Positions 44,129 through 51,628 of a stretch of DNA of 51,628 bases are shown in pieces. The stretch is from Strigomonas culicis. Lineage: Eukaryota > Euglenozoa > Kinetoplastea > Trypanosomatida > Trypanosomatidae. Positions within the stretch are counted from its first letter, which is position 1, and every line of letters begins with the position of its first letter. The stretch covers positions 1 through 51,628 of the forward strand of contig AUXH01000060.1 of assembly GCA_000482145.1 (NCBI GenBank), written 5' to 3'. The notes under the pieces are model-generated. The model was not told the origin of the DNA. It did not search any database and saw nothing but the letters and a program-made list of their open reading frames with translations. Made by a program: the position numbers and the translations under genes.

Positions 44129-47100
44129 TCACAAGTCACCATATACAATTTGAACAATGTGCACGTACTCCTCTCTATTCTCGCCAGAAGGACTCTCGCG
44201 AAAGGCTGCTCTCACTTCATCGGCTTCCATCGATCCGGCAGCATCTACGGAGGGTCTCTCATCTGTTGAAAAATTGGGGTAGAACGGCGCCTGCTCCGGC
44301 GACATACTCGGTGTGGGGAACATCATGAGCTCCGATGAGGGAGAGGGCGTGTGGTCCGCAAGAAATGGCACCGGTGTCCCCGGGCGTGGCGGTGAGATGC
44401 TGACGGCAGATACGTCCGCTGAAGGTGACCTTGGCGGTGGGCTTGCCTCGAGATCTTTGAGGAGCTGCGCAGATCGCGCGGGCTCCGATTGTGCATCCGG
44501 CTTTCTCAGACCTTTTCGCTGCGGCAGGCGCTTCGCGGGCGCGGCTGGCCTCGGTAGGTCCTCTTGCGTCTCCTCCAAGTGAGGCGGGGATGGGACCCGG
44601 TCCTTGTCTTGGTGCGCTTCGCTACGCGGCGTCTCGGGCACCGTGGCGGAGCTGGAGGACGACACCAGCATCAACTCCTTCTGAATAGCGACGTTGTCTA
44701 CTTCCGCAAGCTTCTCCTTGTACGACTGCAGCTTGGCGGAGGCGGGCGAGGCAAAGGAAGCCTTCAGCGGTGTTGGGGCGTGCTCTTGGAGGCCACGCTC
44801 ATACTCCACGGAATCCATATCACTATCCAACGTTTGCTCTGCTGTCAACTCGAATTGCTGCACTTGCGGTTCACTTCCAGCTAAATGGTAGTCCTCATCA
44901 GGAGACATCCGTAGCGGTGCTTCATCAGAAGACGTACTGAGCGGTGTCTCCTCTGCATCTTGGCCCTGTAAGATGATGGACGGCAAAGTATCAACCCTTT
45001 TATCCACACGATCTGGGCTTGTGATTGCGCTTTCCATTGCCAACTCGTACGTGATATCTAGGCGTGTCCGCTCCAGCTTGCGACGCCAGTACTCTATGGA
45101 GGACACCGACGACGTGTTGTCCGCGAGTGTTGTCTCCTCCGCCGCCTTTGCATACGGTATCGCGTAGTGCGGAGGAGGGGGCGGAGGAAGACAAGAGGCA
45201 CTCGTCGCTTGCGGAGGTGACGTCTGCTGGACCATCGTGGAGCTAGTGCTGTCCTTGAACCCGGTAAGCACACTTGTTTTGTGCGACCGCTCCAACACGG
45301 AGCTTGCTTTCGTCTGTAAAGAGCGTGAATCATTTTGCGAACTCGGCTCCACATGGAACAATAGCTTCTTCTTAGTCGGTTTTCTCTCTTCTGGGGATAC
45401 CATGATGGATTCGCGCGGGATCTCGCTACAGTCGACTGACGGGGAAGTGAGGCGCTGGACGAGGGTGGCGCTCTTGTGAGGCTTTGTGCTACTCTCTTTG
45501 CCCGCTGCGCTTTCCTGACTTCCAGGGACTTCACCCGCGTGCTGCCACGCCTTGGTGAGATGCGCGGGCCGCTCCACTTCTGCAGAGGCGGACGGTGCGG
45601 CCGCGGGCCCGTCCGGGTCACCGCGCGTCGTGGGCGGTTGGCCGAAGATGGCGCTGGTGCTGCTCGGCGATGGAGGAGAGGCCGCAGCGTCCCCACTCAG
45701 CCTGGGGACGCTGAGATTGAGGTTGGGCTCCGCCGAGGTCTGGCTCATTCTTGGCGCCGCCGACGCGATGGCGGGCGGCGGGCTCGGCCGCTCTGCCTCC
45801 AGCGACAATCTGCGCTCCGTGGGGACAAGACGAGGCTTTTTCGGCGACACCCCAGAGAAGAGTCGCTGTGCGTCATTCAGTGCAGCGGGCAGCTCCTCCA
45901 AGTTCGTCTCCATCACGGTCGCCAGTATAGGATCTATTGTCCGTCCAGTGGGCAGCAGCTTGACCTCCGCGACTGCAGAAAAAGAAGTATCTGGGGAGAG
46001 TGGTGCTTGGTCACTGCCGTGGGCGTTGACAGACTGTCGGAGCGCGCGGAGCCGCCGTTTCTGCTCGGCCCCGCCGTCATTCGTCGCGTCCGTCTGTGCA
46101 CGAGGAAGAGAGACGGAGGTAGCCGCATCGCTCGTGTGGGCCTCCCTCATGGTGGAAGGCGGCAGTGAAGCTGCATCCACAGGAGCAGAAGAAGTGTATC
46201 TGTACGGCGTTGGCTGTGTCTCTTGCGATGAAATGGAGTCGATGGTGGTGAGGGAGGCTTTAGAGCTGGAACGGTCTTGAGCAGGCGGTGGTGTCGCAAC
46301 GGTCTCTTCCGGTATCACGTCCACGCGCAGAATTTTGTAATCCATTGATGTGTAAGGAATATGGCCTGTTTGTGACACCTGCTCCACACGATCGATGTCG
46401 GTATCGTGCCCTTCATCACCCGATGCGACTTCCATTGGCGATATGAGCTCTAAGCGGGAATCTGTGACGGTAATAGCGGCCGGAGAGACGTGCCGCGCTT
46501 CTTCTTGTAGCGCTGTCATCAATGTGCTACTACACGGCGATGCATTCTCCCAATCGTTGTTCGCTTTGTTTTTTGGTCGCTCCACGCAAAAGTGCACAGA
46601 TGAAGACCCGCTCTTGCTGGACGAGGAGGAGGTCGATGCTGGACTTACGCGGCTTCCCAGTGCCAACGCATCGTCATGGGCAATGGGGGAGGGCAGCGGC
46701 TCCGGGCTCATAATGATTTGTGATTCTCGAAGCACAGCGGTGCCACGGTTTGGCGTCAACTTATCACTTTTAAGCATCGGATTGTCTGTTTGGATGCCTT
46801 CTCCCTCCCGCGGAGGCGACAAGATAGGGGACGGTACAACCGCCGATGACTGTTCCTTCTGGAATGGAAGCTCGTGTTGGCGAAGCTCTATGCTCACGGG
46901 ATGGATCGCATCCGAAGTTGATGGTGTCGTTTCGCTCATCTCATGAGTGTCCTTAGAGGAGCGCTTCTTCTTCCGCTGCGGGTACAGAATAAGATCGCGC
47001 GCTCTCTGGTCCTTCTCTCTCTCCATCTGCCGCTCCAGCTCTCGCTCCTTGATGTAAGCGCGGAGGAGCCTGTTCGCTCTGTTCACTTCACTGAGCGGAA

Positions 47101-47668
47101 CTTCCTTTTTCCAGAGATCCGATGCGCGCGGTCGCACATAGGGCTCATTTTCTTCCTCCTTTTGCCGCTTCGCCGCAAATTCCCTCGCTCGTTCTTCATT
47201 GCGCTGCTTTAGCAAAAGCGCGGCCTTCGTCGGTTTGGCCCCCATCACTACATCCGTTGGCAATTCAACCTCCTTCTGACGCTTGATCTTCTCCAAAGGC
47301 GGAGGCATACCTTCTTCTAGTTCTCTTGTCTCTTCATGTTCTAATTCTTGATCTAAATCTTTTAGTTGTTTTAGCAGTGTTGTCTTCTCGCGCAAGACGG
47401 ACGAGCGAGTTGGACGCGAAGTCAGTGTCTTTGATGATGCTGCGGTCCTCCTTCTTCCGCCCCTGTCCGTCTCATTGGATTCCTGCAATTTTGTCGCATG
47501 TTCGAGTGTCTGCGTATCCTCCTTTATGTTAAAGAATAAGCAGTCTTCCCTCGCTATAGCTGCAGGCTCTCCTTCCCCTTCCACCTGTAAGAAGAGAGGG
47601 CGATGCATATAACCATGGGGAAGCTCTAGCTCCGGCAACGGTTTATACGGATACTTGGATGATCGCAT
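44129..47668 (-). CDS. Large disordered protein, unknown
   Basis: A 1179-residue protein starting MRSSKYPYKPLPELELPHGY. The N-terminal 230 residues hold charged helices (LREKTTLLKQLKDLDQELEH, and LLRAYIKERELERQMEREKD), with a basic end (PQRKKKRSSK). The rest is Ser/Pro/Thr/Glu-rich and disordered, with many Ser-Pro and Thr-Pro sites that could be phosphorylated, and only short helical islands (SIEYWRRKLERTRLDITYEL near residue 855). The last 50 residues are acidic and end VHIVQIVYGDL. No known domain is visible. The gene is contiguous with the coiled-coil cluster and of similar composition. A scaffold role is possible but not shown. Confidence 0.65.
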   Translation of the reverse strand: MRSSKYPYKPLPELELPHGYMHRPLFLQVEGEGEPAAIAREDCLFFNIKEDTQTLEHATKLQESNETDRGGRRRTAASSKTLTSRPTRSSVLREKTTLLKQLKDLDQELEHEETRELEEGMPPPLEKIKRQKEVELPTDVVMGAKPTKAALLLKQRNEERAREFAAKRQKEEENEPYVRPRASDLWKKEVPLSEVNRANRLLRAYIKERELERQMEREKDQRARDLILYPQRKKKRSSKDTHEMSETTPSTSDAIHPVSIELRQHELPFQKEQSSAVVPSPILSPPREGEGIQTDNPMLKSDKLTPNRGTAVLRESQIIMSPEPLPSPIAHDDALALGSRVSPASTSSSSSKSGSSSVHFCVERPKNKANNDWENASPCSSTLMTALQEEARHVSPAAITVTDSRLELISPMEVASGDEGHDTDIDRVEQVSQTGHIPYTSMDYKILRVDVIPEETVATPPPAQDRSSSKASLTTIDSISSQETQPTPYRYTSSAPVDAASLPPSTMREAHTSDAATSVSLPRAQTDATNDGGAEQKRRLRALRQSVNAHGSDQAPLSPDTSFSAVAEVKLLPTGRTIDPILATVMETNLEELPAALNDAQRLFSGVSPKKPRLVPTERRLSLEAERPSPPPAIASAAPRMSQTSAEPNLNLSVPRLSGDAAASPPSPSSTSAIFGQPPTTRGDPDGPAAAPSASAEVERPAHLTKAWQHAGEVPGSQESAAGKESSTKPHKSATLVQRLTSPSVDCSEIPRESIMVSPEERKPTKKKLLFHVEPSSQNDSRSLQTKASSVLERSHKTSVLTGFKDSTSSTMVQQTSPPQATSASCLPPPPPPHYAIPYAKAAEETTLADNTSSVSSIEYWRRKLERTRLDITYELAMESAITSPDRVDKRVDTLPSIILQGQDAEETPLSTSSDEAPLRMSPDEDYHLAGSEPQVQQFELTAEQTLDSDMDSVEYERGLQEHAPTPLKASFASPASAKLQSYKEKLAEVDNVAIQKELMLVSSSSSATVPETPRSEAHQDKDRVPSPPHLEETQEDLPRPAAPAKRLPQRKGLRKPDAQSEPARSAQLLKDLEASPPPRSPSADVSAVSISPPRPGTPVPFLADHTPSPSSELMMFPTPSMSPEQAPFYPNFSTDERPSVDAAGSMEADEVRAAFRESPSGENREEYVHIVQIVYGDL

Positions 47669-47902
47669 CTCTAATGTTATCTAGAAATATATACTGTTTT
47701 TTTTTTCCTTTCGAGGAAAGCGATAAAACATGTAGACAGAGGAACAGAGTCAAATCCATTATTTGTTCACAGAAGAGGGCAATACTATCACATATACTCT
47801 ATGAGCAGGAGAATAAATCAACGTAAAAGGAGACATATTAGATTATTGCATATAACATGAATCGGTATCCATAGTGTACAAGAAGTGCGCGCTCTTACGA
47901 TT

Positions 47903-49279
47903 TCAGTGTGTCCGAAAGGTGTAGGCGCTGGCCTGAGTGCTGACGCGGATCCACTTCTTCGGCTTATCGTTGCCGTCACGGCCCTCCACACGCAGTGACT
48001 GCACCGTCACGCCCGTCACACCTTGGTGCGGAATTTCAAAGAACATGGAGATGGGTCCAACGCGGGTGCGGTCCGTGGCACTAAGAGGCGCGCTCGTCGA
48101 GAAGCCTATCTTGCAGATCCTCTCGGTCCCTCCCGCGAAGGACGGGATGCTCCACGTGAACTCGTTCACACCCTCTCTGTACTCAAAGGACTGGTCCGCC
48201 GCCCCGCCCCCAAAGTCGGCCGAGGCCGTGACGGTGGTCGAAGGCAACGGCACCGTGATGGACGTGCACAGCGCGGCCACGGAGGCGGGAAGGTCCGCCC
48301 GCAGGCGCACGTACAGCTCGGCCCGCAGCTCGGAGACCACCTCGAGCGACTGAATGAGGTGAAAGGGCAGATGGATGGAAGGGGAAGTGGACCTGTAGCT
48401 CAACATGGTGGTCTCTCCCACAGGGGGCCTGGCGATAATCAGCTTTTGGCGATCGAAGTGCGTGTGGTCGGTATCTTCATGAAACGCAATGCTGTCCACC
48501 GGTGCGCTGCCACTAAGAGGCATCTGTTGCTGTCGCTCTTGGGCGTTATTTTCGGAAACTACCAGATTGTCATTGAGCGTCACATACACCGTGGGGTCTC
48601 CCGCGAGAAAGCTCTTTACCATGAGGGATCCGTCCACGTCCACCTTGACGATGCGGCCGTCCGCAGCGAACACAGCGTTCAGCCGCTCGATCAGATCGAC
48701 GTATATTTCATTCTTTGAGCCATCATCATTGCGCAAAACGGAAACGGCAGCGGCAGCACCTTTTTTCGAATCTACCTCCCCCCCGACATGGGCATGGAGG
48801 AGACGGTCATACAGCGATTCCCCCCCCTCGTCCGTGCCCCCGGCTACCGCGTGCAAGATGTACGGGCGAAGTCGATCGGTTCGCATTTCTTGCGGGATGC
48901 CGAGGTCCATGATCTCGTCCATTAATTCGTAAATGAGTGTGAAGTTCCGCCGAACACTCTCCTCGGAGAGGACACCCAGAAAGTCTCTAATCAGCTTCAC
49001 GATGCCTAGCAATATTTCTACGGTGGTGCTGGGAGAAGCATTTTCGCGAGTGGTGACGACAAAGAAGAGCTGCCGGCGGCGCACAAAGCAAAAGTTGATC
49101 CCCTGCTCGCAGAAGAAAGGCGGGCATTCACCGGGTGGTGCTTGGTGAAGGCCTCCGTCCCAGAACTTGTACTTTCCAAAGAAGATTTCGTCTGAGAATT
49201 TGGGGACATCGTGGCGGTAATCCTTGTAAACCAACTTGTCTCCCTTTGACGAGAGAATAAAAAACTGAGACAATGCCAT
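47903..49279 (-). CDS. AP4M: AP-4 adaptor complex mu subunit
   Basis: A 458-residue mu-type adaptin. The N-terminal longin-like domain (about 1-140) starts MALSQFFILSSKGDKLVYKD and contains EIFFGKYKFWDGG and QLFFVVTTRENASPS, which match the AP-4 rather than AP-1, AP-2 or AP-3 mu chains. SVRRNFTLIYELMDEIMDLG is the conserved helix of all mu subunits. The C-terminal mu homology domain (about 190-458) binds tyrosine-type sorting signals. AP-4 works in cargo sorting at the trans-Golgi or endosomes without clathrin. Its presence is usual in trypanosomatids. Start and stop are clear, and a splice acceptor lies 20 nt upstream. Confidence 0.9.
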   Translation of the reverse strand: MALSQFFILSSKGDKLVYKDYRHDVPKFSDEIFFGKYKFWDGGLHQAPPGECPPFFCEQGINFCFVRRRQLFFVVTTRENASPSTTVEILLGIVKLIRDFLGVLSEESVRRNFTLIYELMDEIMDLGIPQEMRTDRLRPYILHAVAGGTDEGGESLYDRLLHAHVGGEVDSKKGAAAAVSVLRNDDGSKNEIYVDLIERLNAVFAADGRIVKVDVDGSLMVKSFLAGDPTVYVTLNDNLVVSENNAQERQQQMPLSGSAPVDSIAFHEDTDHTHFDRQKLIIARPPVGETTMLSYRSTSPSIHLPFHLIQSLEVVSELRAELYVRLRADLPASVAALCTSITVPLPSTTVTASADFGGGAADQSFEYREGVNEFTWSIPSFAGGTERICKIGFSTSAPLSATDRTRVGPISMFFEIPHQGVTGVTVQSLRVEGRDGNDKPKKWIRVSTQASAYTFRTH

Positions 49280-49298
49280 AGGTTAGGTTCGTTTTGCT

Positions 49299-49330
49299 CC
49301 TTGAGAGAGAGAGAAAGAAAGAGAGAAATA
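49299..49330 (-). promoter_or_regulatory. Trans-splice acceptor of AP-4 mu
   Basis: An uninterrupted CT-rich tract on the transcribed strand (about 49328-49304) is followed by CAAG with AG at 49301-49300. The predicted leader is 20 nt. Confidence 0.6.
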
Positions 49331-49488
49331 GACCAAGTATATGTATGTAGGATGGATAAATGTCCAAGACGCATATGGAGATTGGATGTGCGTACACCGT
49401 TGAGCTTTTCACAAGTGAGTACTTTTTTTTTTTTGATGTATACGTGTTCGTTCTATTTCAACTACACCGTGCAAAAGAAAACCTACTG

Positions 49489-50223
49489 CTACTCCTCGTC
49501 CGCTTCGTTCGACTCTTCCTGTGCGTCATCAGCGGCAGGCGCAGTCGTAACTGCAGATACCGGCGCGGGTGGCGCAGGTCGACTCGTTTCGGTTGCGATA
49601 ATCCTCCTCTGGGGCTCTACAATGGTCTTCGGAATTTCAACCGCTGGCGCCACAATGACATTGTTCGGCGTGGGGCGGATGGAGCACGAGCGGAGTGCAG
49701 TGGTCATACGGTCGATATCTTTAGTCAGTTCGCTATTCTTGTCGATGATTTTCTTCATCTGCTCATTAGCTTTGGACATGTTCTTCTTCCACTCCTTGAC
49801 CAAGTTGCCTACCCGCTCCACTGTCTGGTCCGCCTCCTCCTGGATGGTGGCCCTCATGGCGTCACACTTTCTACGGATCGAGCGACGGGTCCAGGCCCAC
49901 CAGTACCAGAACACAAGGAAGATGACGACGCACGCGGTTGGCACACTGTACTCGTCGCGCCACTTGTTCTGGACCAGCTCCGTCGCGTGTGACTGTACTT
50001 TGCCAAAGTCGCCGCTCTTCACGGCGCGCAGCAGGTCCTCCGTGGGGAAGTGGTAATCAGCCTTCTTCTCGGTGGAGGACTGTTTCTGCACCGCGACCTC
50101 CGCCGACTCTTTTTCGGTCTTGGCGCCATCCAGCGGCTTGGACGAGCAGAGGCGCGCGAATGTCGCGTAGCTGCTCCACCGAGACGTGGCGCCTGCGTTA
50201 ACCAAAAACGAAATACGCTTCAT
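49489..50223 (-). CDS. Single-TM coiled-coil protein, possibly mitochondrial
   Basis: A 244-residue protein. The first 28 residues (MKRISFLVNAGATSRWSSYA, TFARLCSS) are basic, Ser-rich and lack acids, like a mitochondrial presequence. Residues 58-92 are a short helical segment (FPTEDLLRAVKSGDFGKVQS). One strong membrane helix lies at 94-112 (PTACVVIFLVFWYWWAW) with an Arg-rich stop after it. A coiled coil follows at 118-178, and the tail is Pro/Ala-rich and acidic. I do not recognise the family. The layout suits an inner-membrane protein with a coiled coil facing one compartment. Membrane anchoring is clear; mitochondrial location is inferred from the N-terminus. Confidence 0.72.
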   Translation of the reverse strand: MKRISFLVNAGATSRWSSYATFARLCSSKPLDGAKTEKESAEVAVQKQSSTEKKADYHFPTEDLLRAVKSGDFGKVQSHATELVQNKWRDEYSVPTACVVIFLVFWYWWAWTRRSIRRKCDAMRATIQEEADQTVERVGNLVKEWKKNMSKANEQMKKIIDKNSELTKDIDRMTTALRSCSIRPTPNNVIVAPAVEIPKTIVEPQRRIIATETSRPAPPAPVSAVTTAPAADDAQEESNEADEE

Positions 50224-50448
50224 TTCAACAGCGCAGCAAAAGGAAAGGCAACAAAAAAGACGAACAAAAAGGGAAACTCAGTGCTTTTGTTTATAACAGT
50301 AGTATTGTAGGAGCTAGGAATAAAGAAAGGGTGGGGAGTCAGGAGCGATGCGCAGAAGTATACGTCCGTCTGGTTAACCATGTACCCCGAAAGCTACAGA
50401 AAGGAAGGCTATACACAAAACGGAACCATATCACATGGGAAGTCTGTT

Positions 50449-50964
50449 TTACTCGGCGAGGATGGCGACTGCCCGCACTGGCGAGCCGTCACCATTTTTT
50501 ATCCGCAAAGGAAATCCATAAAAAGTAAACTGCTTGCCTTTAAGTTGCCCTACATTCACCAAATCTGTGTACGTGATGATCCCTTGTGCGAGTAAGGCTC
50601 TTTCCGTTTCCTCCTCAAGATCACCTCCCACGAAAAGAGGAAGCGCGGTCACAATCTTGGGCACTACACTCGCAGGCACCGTCTCATCAAAGAGAAGACC
50701 GATTCGCTCAGGAAATGCGTCATCCCCAGACGCTACAACGACTGCGGGACCACAAAACCGGGAGAGTGGAATCTCATCAAGAGTGGCGCCGCCTTCGTGC
50801 ATGTGGACGGGCGCATCCACATGGGTTCCCGTGTGTGAGCCCAGTGCGAGCTCCCGCACCTCCCAGCCGTCTGTCTCGCGCGTGCACACCTTGGAGATCC
50901 TCACCTTGGGGTCACCCTCGTACACAGGCATGCCGTCCTCTAATGGTAGGGACAAGTCGATCAT
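50449..50964 (-). CDS. Short metal-dependent cyclase / kynurenine formamidase-like
   Basis: A 171-residue protein of the cyclase superfamily (KynB/isatin hydrolase type). The N-terminus MIDLSLPLEDGMPVYEGDP is the usual first strand, and the metal motif HxGTHxDxPxH is intact (H44, H48, D50, H54 in SHTGTHVDAPVH). The C-terminus has the expected ITYTDLVNVGQLKGKQFTFY and a final hydrophobic strand. Members hydrolyse N-formylkynurenine or related amides and cyclic substrates with bound zinc or manganese. It is shorter than typical KynB (about 210 residues), mainly in the middle segment, so the substrate is uncertain. A bacterial origin is plausible but needs a tree. Confidence 0.8.
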   Translation of the reverse strand: MIDLSLPLEDGMPVYEGDPKVRISKVCTRETDGWEVRELALGSHTGTHVDAPVHMHEGGATLDEIPLSRFCGPAVVVASGDDAFPERIGLLFDETVPASVVPKIVTALPLFVGGDLEEETERALLAQGIITYTDLVNVGQLKGKQFTFYGFPLRIKNGDGSPVRAVAILAE

Positions 50965-51151
50965 TTCTGTCCAACAGGTCCTTTATCGATATGTATAGAA
51001 GCAGAAATAAAAAATGCTACGGATAGTGGACACCGCCGAGAGCAGAAACAAGTGCATTGGGGCGGAACGGAAAGAAAATGAATAGCAGTTGTAACAGTAC
51101 AATCATACTACTCACAGAGGCGTTTTTTGTTTTTATTTGGAATCAGCATTG

Positions 51152-51212
51152 AAAGCAAATGTGTTGGTCAAACATGTAGATTCTGAGTCAGCGATCCATT
51201 TTGTATCATCAT
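51152..51212. repeat. 61-bp direct repeat, copy 1
   Basis: Begins aaagcaaatgtgttgg and ends tatcatcat. Identical over 61 bases to 51387-51447, same orientation, start-to-start distance 235 bp. Confidence 0.95.
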
Positions 51213-51386
51213 TAATGCGCCTTAACCTCACAGCACGCACAGACACGCACATGCCCACATCAATATACAGACAGTTGAGACGACGAAAGATATGCTGCGT
51301 CGCACCAAACAACCTTCCCTCACGTAAATCGATATGGAAAACAAATAACTAAAAAACAACAACATCAAAAAGAAAAGTCAGTCTTT

Positions 51387-51447
51387 AAAGCAAATGTGTT
51401 GGTCAAACATGTAGATTCTGAGTCAGCGATCCATTTTGTATCATCAT
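51387..51447. repeat. 61-bp direct repeat, copy 2
   Basis: Exact copy of 51152-51212, ending 29 bp before the stop codon of the edge gene, so it lies in that gene's 3' UTR. Confidence 0.95.
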
Positions 51448-51476
51448 GATCAATAAAGGAAAGAAACGTACGTTTC

Positions 51477-51628
51477 TTAATCAAGAAAAGAAAAGTCGAT
51501 ATGGTTGATGGGCTGGGGAAACGAGTAAAATCCGAAGCTTCCCGTTTCCTGTCCGTCTTTTCCATAATTCTGTAAAATGGACTTCTCGCCTTCATACGCC
51601 TCATGCTCATCGACGATGGTTTCTTTAC
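51477..51628 (-). CDS. C-terminal fragment of an unknown protein
   Basis: A minus-strand frame open from the right edge to TAA at 51477-51479. The 49 visible residues (KETIVDEHEAYEGEKSILQN, later GSFGFYSFPQPINHIDFSFL and a final D) are acidic then aromatic and look like a genuine protein end rather than leader. An 81-codon frame in another phase overlaps it but reads on through the spacer and repeat, so it is less likely. The family is not recognised from this fragment. Confidence 0.5.
   Translation of the reverse strand, partial: KETIVDEHEAYEGEKSILQNYGKDGQETGSFGFYSFPQPINHIDFSFLD

Larger units (their letters stand above)
50965..51476. other. Intergenic spacer, 512 bp, with direct repeat
   Basis: AT-rich spacer holding two exact copies of a 61-bp sequence. 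It is the leader of the cyclase gene and 3' UTR of the gene that runs off the right edge. Short frames that read through the repeat on either strand are not believable genes. Confidence 0.7.
1..51628 (-). other. Single polycistronic transcription unit, minus strand
   Basis: Every well-supported gene in the window reads on the minus strand, and there is no convergent or divergent strand switch. Spacers are short and AT-rich, and many carry a minus-strand pyrimidine tract and AG shortly before the start codon. This is the known organisation of trypanosomatid chromosomes, where pre-mRNA is cut by spliced-leader trans-splicing and coupled polyadenylation. No transcription start or stop region is visible, so the unit extends beyond both edges. 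Regulation of single genes is therefore expected to be mostly post-transcriptional; that is inference from the family. Confidence 0.85.

Noticed and set aside
51137..51352. 71-codon plus-strand frame covering repeat copy 1
   Set aside because: AT-rich, opposite to the gene strand, and the repeat alone explains its open reading; no domain.
51365..51610. 81-codon minus-strand frame at the right edge
   Set aside because: It runs through the spacer and the 61-bp repeat; the overlapping frame ending at 51477 reads more like a real C-terminus.

Overview
The window looks like nuclear DNA of a kinetoplastid protist, most probably a trypanosomatid. About 29 protein genes lie head to tail on the minus strand, with no visible introns. 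They are separated by roughly 200-700 bp AT-rich spacers that carry pyrimidine tracts followed by AG on the minus strand, the usual signature of spliced-leader trans-splicing within one polycistronic unit. Codons are GC-rich while spacers are AT-rich. Family content fits (single-RRM protein, MAF1, TLK, NEK-PH kinase, VPS11, AP-4 mu, squalene synthase, FUSC-like membrane protein). The genus cannot be fixed from the sequence alone. No rRNA, tRNA, CRISPR array or intact transposon was seen.

Layout in coordinate order (transcription runs from high to low coordinates). 1-457: partial Ala/Pro-rich protein. 1-12 kb: RRM protein, small acidic protein, KH-DUF1771-Smr protein with a poly-Lys tail and a CaaX-like end, MAF1 (Pol III repressor), HMG-box-like basic protein, four-TM protein, mitochondrial bL12m, Tousled-like kinase, small Cys-containing protein and a decayed partial copy of it. 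12-25.6 kb: 1221-residue FUSC/ALMT-like membrane protein, YeaE-type aldo-keto reductase, VPS11, Nup54-like FG nucleoporin, RIIa-like mini-protein, possible HAPSTR1-like protein, INPP1-type phosphatase, unknown 222-residue protein. 26-32.6 kb: squalene synthase, NEK kinase with PH domain, PP4 regulatory subunit 3. 33-47.7 kb: four large, less GC-rich structural-looking genes: a 1824-residue coiled coil with Sfi1-like Trp motifs, a protein whose N-terminus looks like a kinesin motor that has lost its P-loop, and two mostly disordered proteins. 47.9-51.6 kb: AP-4 mu, a single-TM coiled-coil protein with a possible mitochondrial presequence, a short metal-dependent cyclase, and the 3' end of one more gene.

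Neighbours do not form a metabolic operon, as expected for a trypanosomatid transcription unit. Themes do recur: growth and cell-cycle control (MAF1, TLK, NEK, PP4R3), membrane traffic (VPS11, AP-4 mu), organelles (bL12m, HMG-like protein) and cytoskeleton (33-47.7 kb block). For eleven genes the longest open frame runs into AT-rich leader sequence, so I moved the start to an internal Met; at four of these a pyrimidine-tract/AG acceptor falls inside the longer frame.

The observations most worth following are the possibly farnesylated KH-Smr protein, the motor-dead kinesin-like protein, the Sfi1-like motifs in two genes of the same block, the gene remnant at 11.9 kb, two unexplained protein-like segments either side of the giant coiled-coil gene, a G-quadruplex-type repeat, and a 61-bp exact direct repeat near the right edge.
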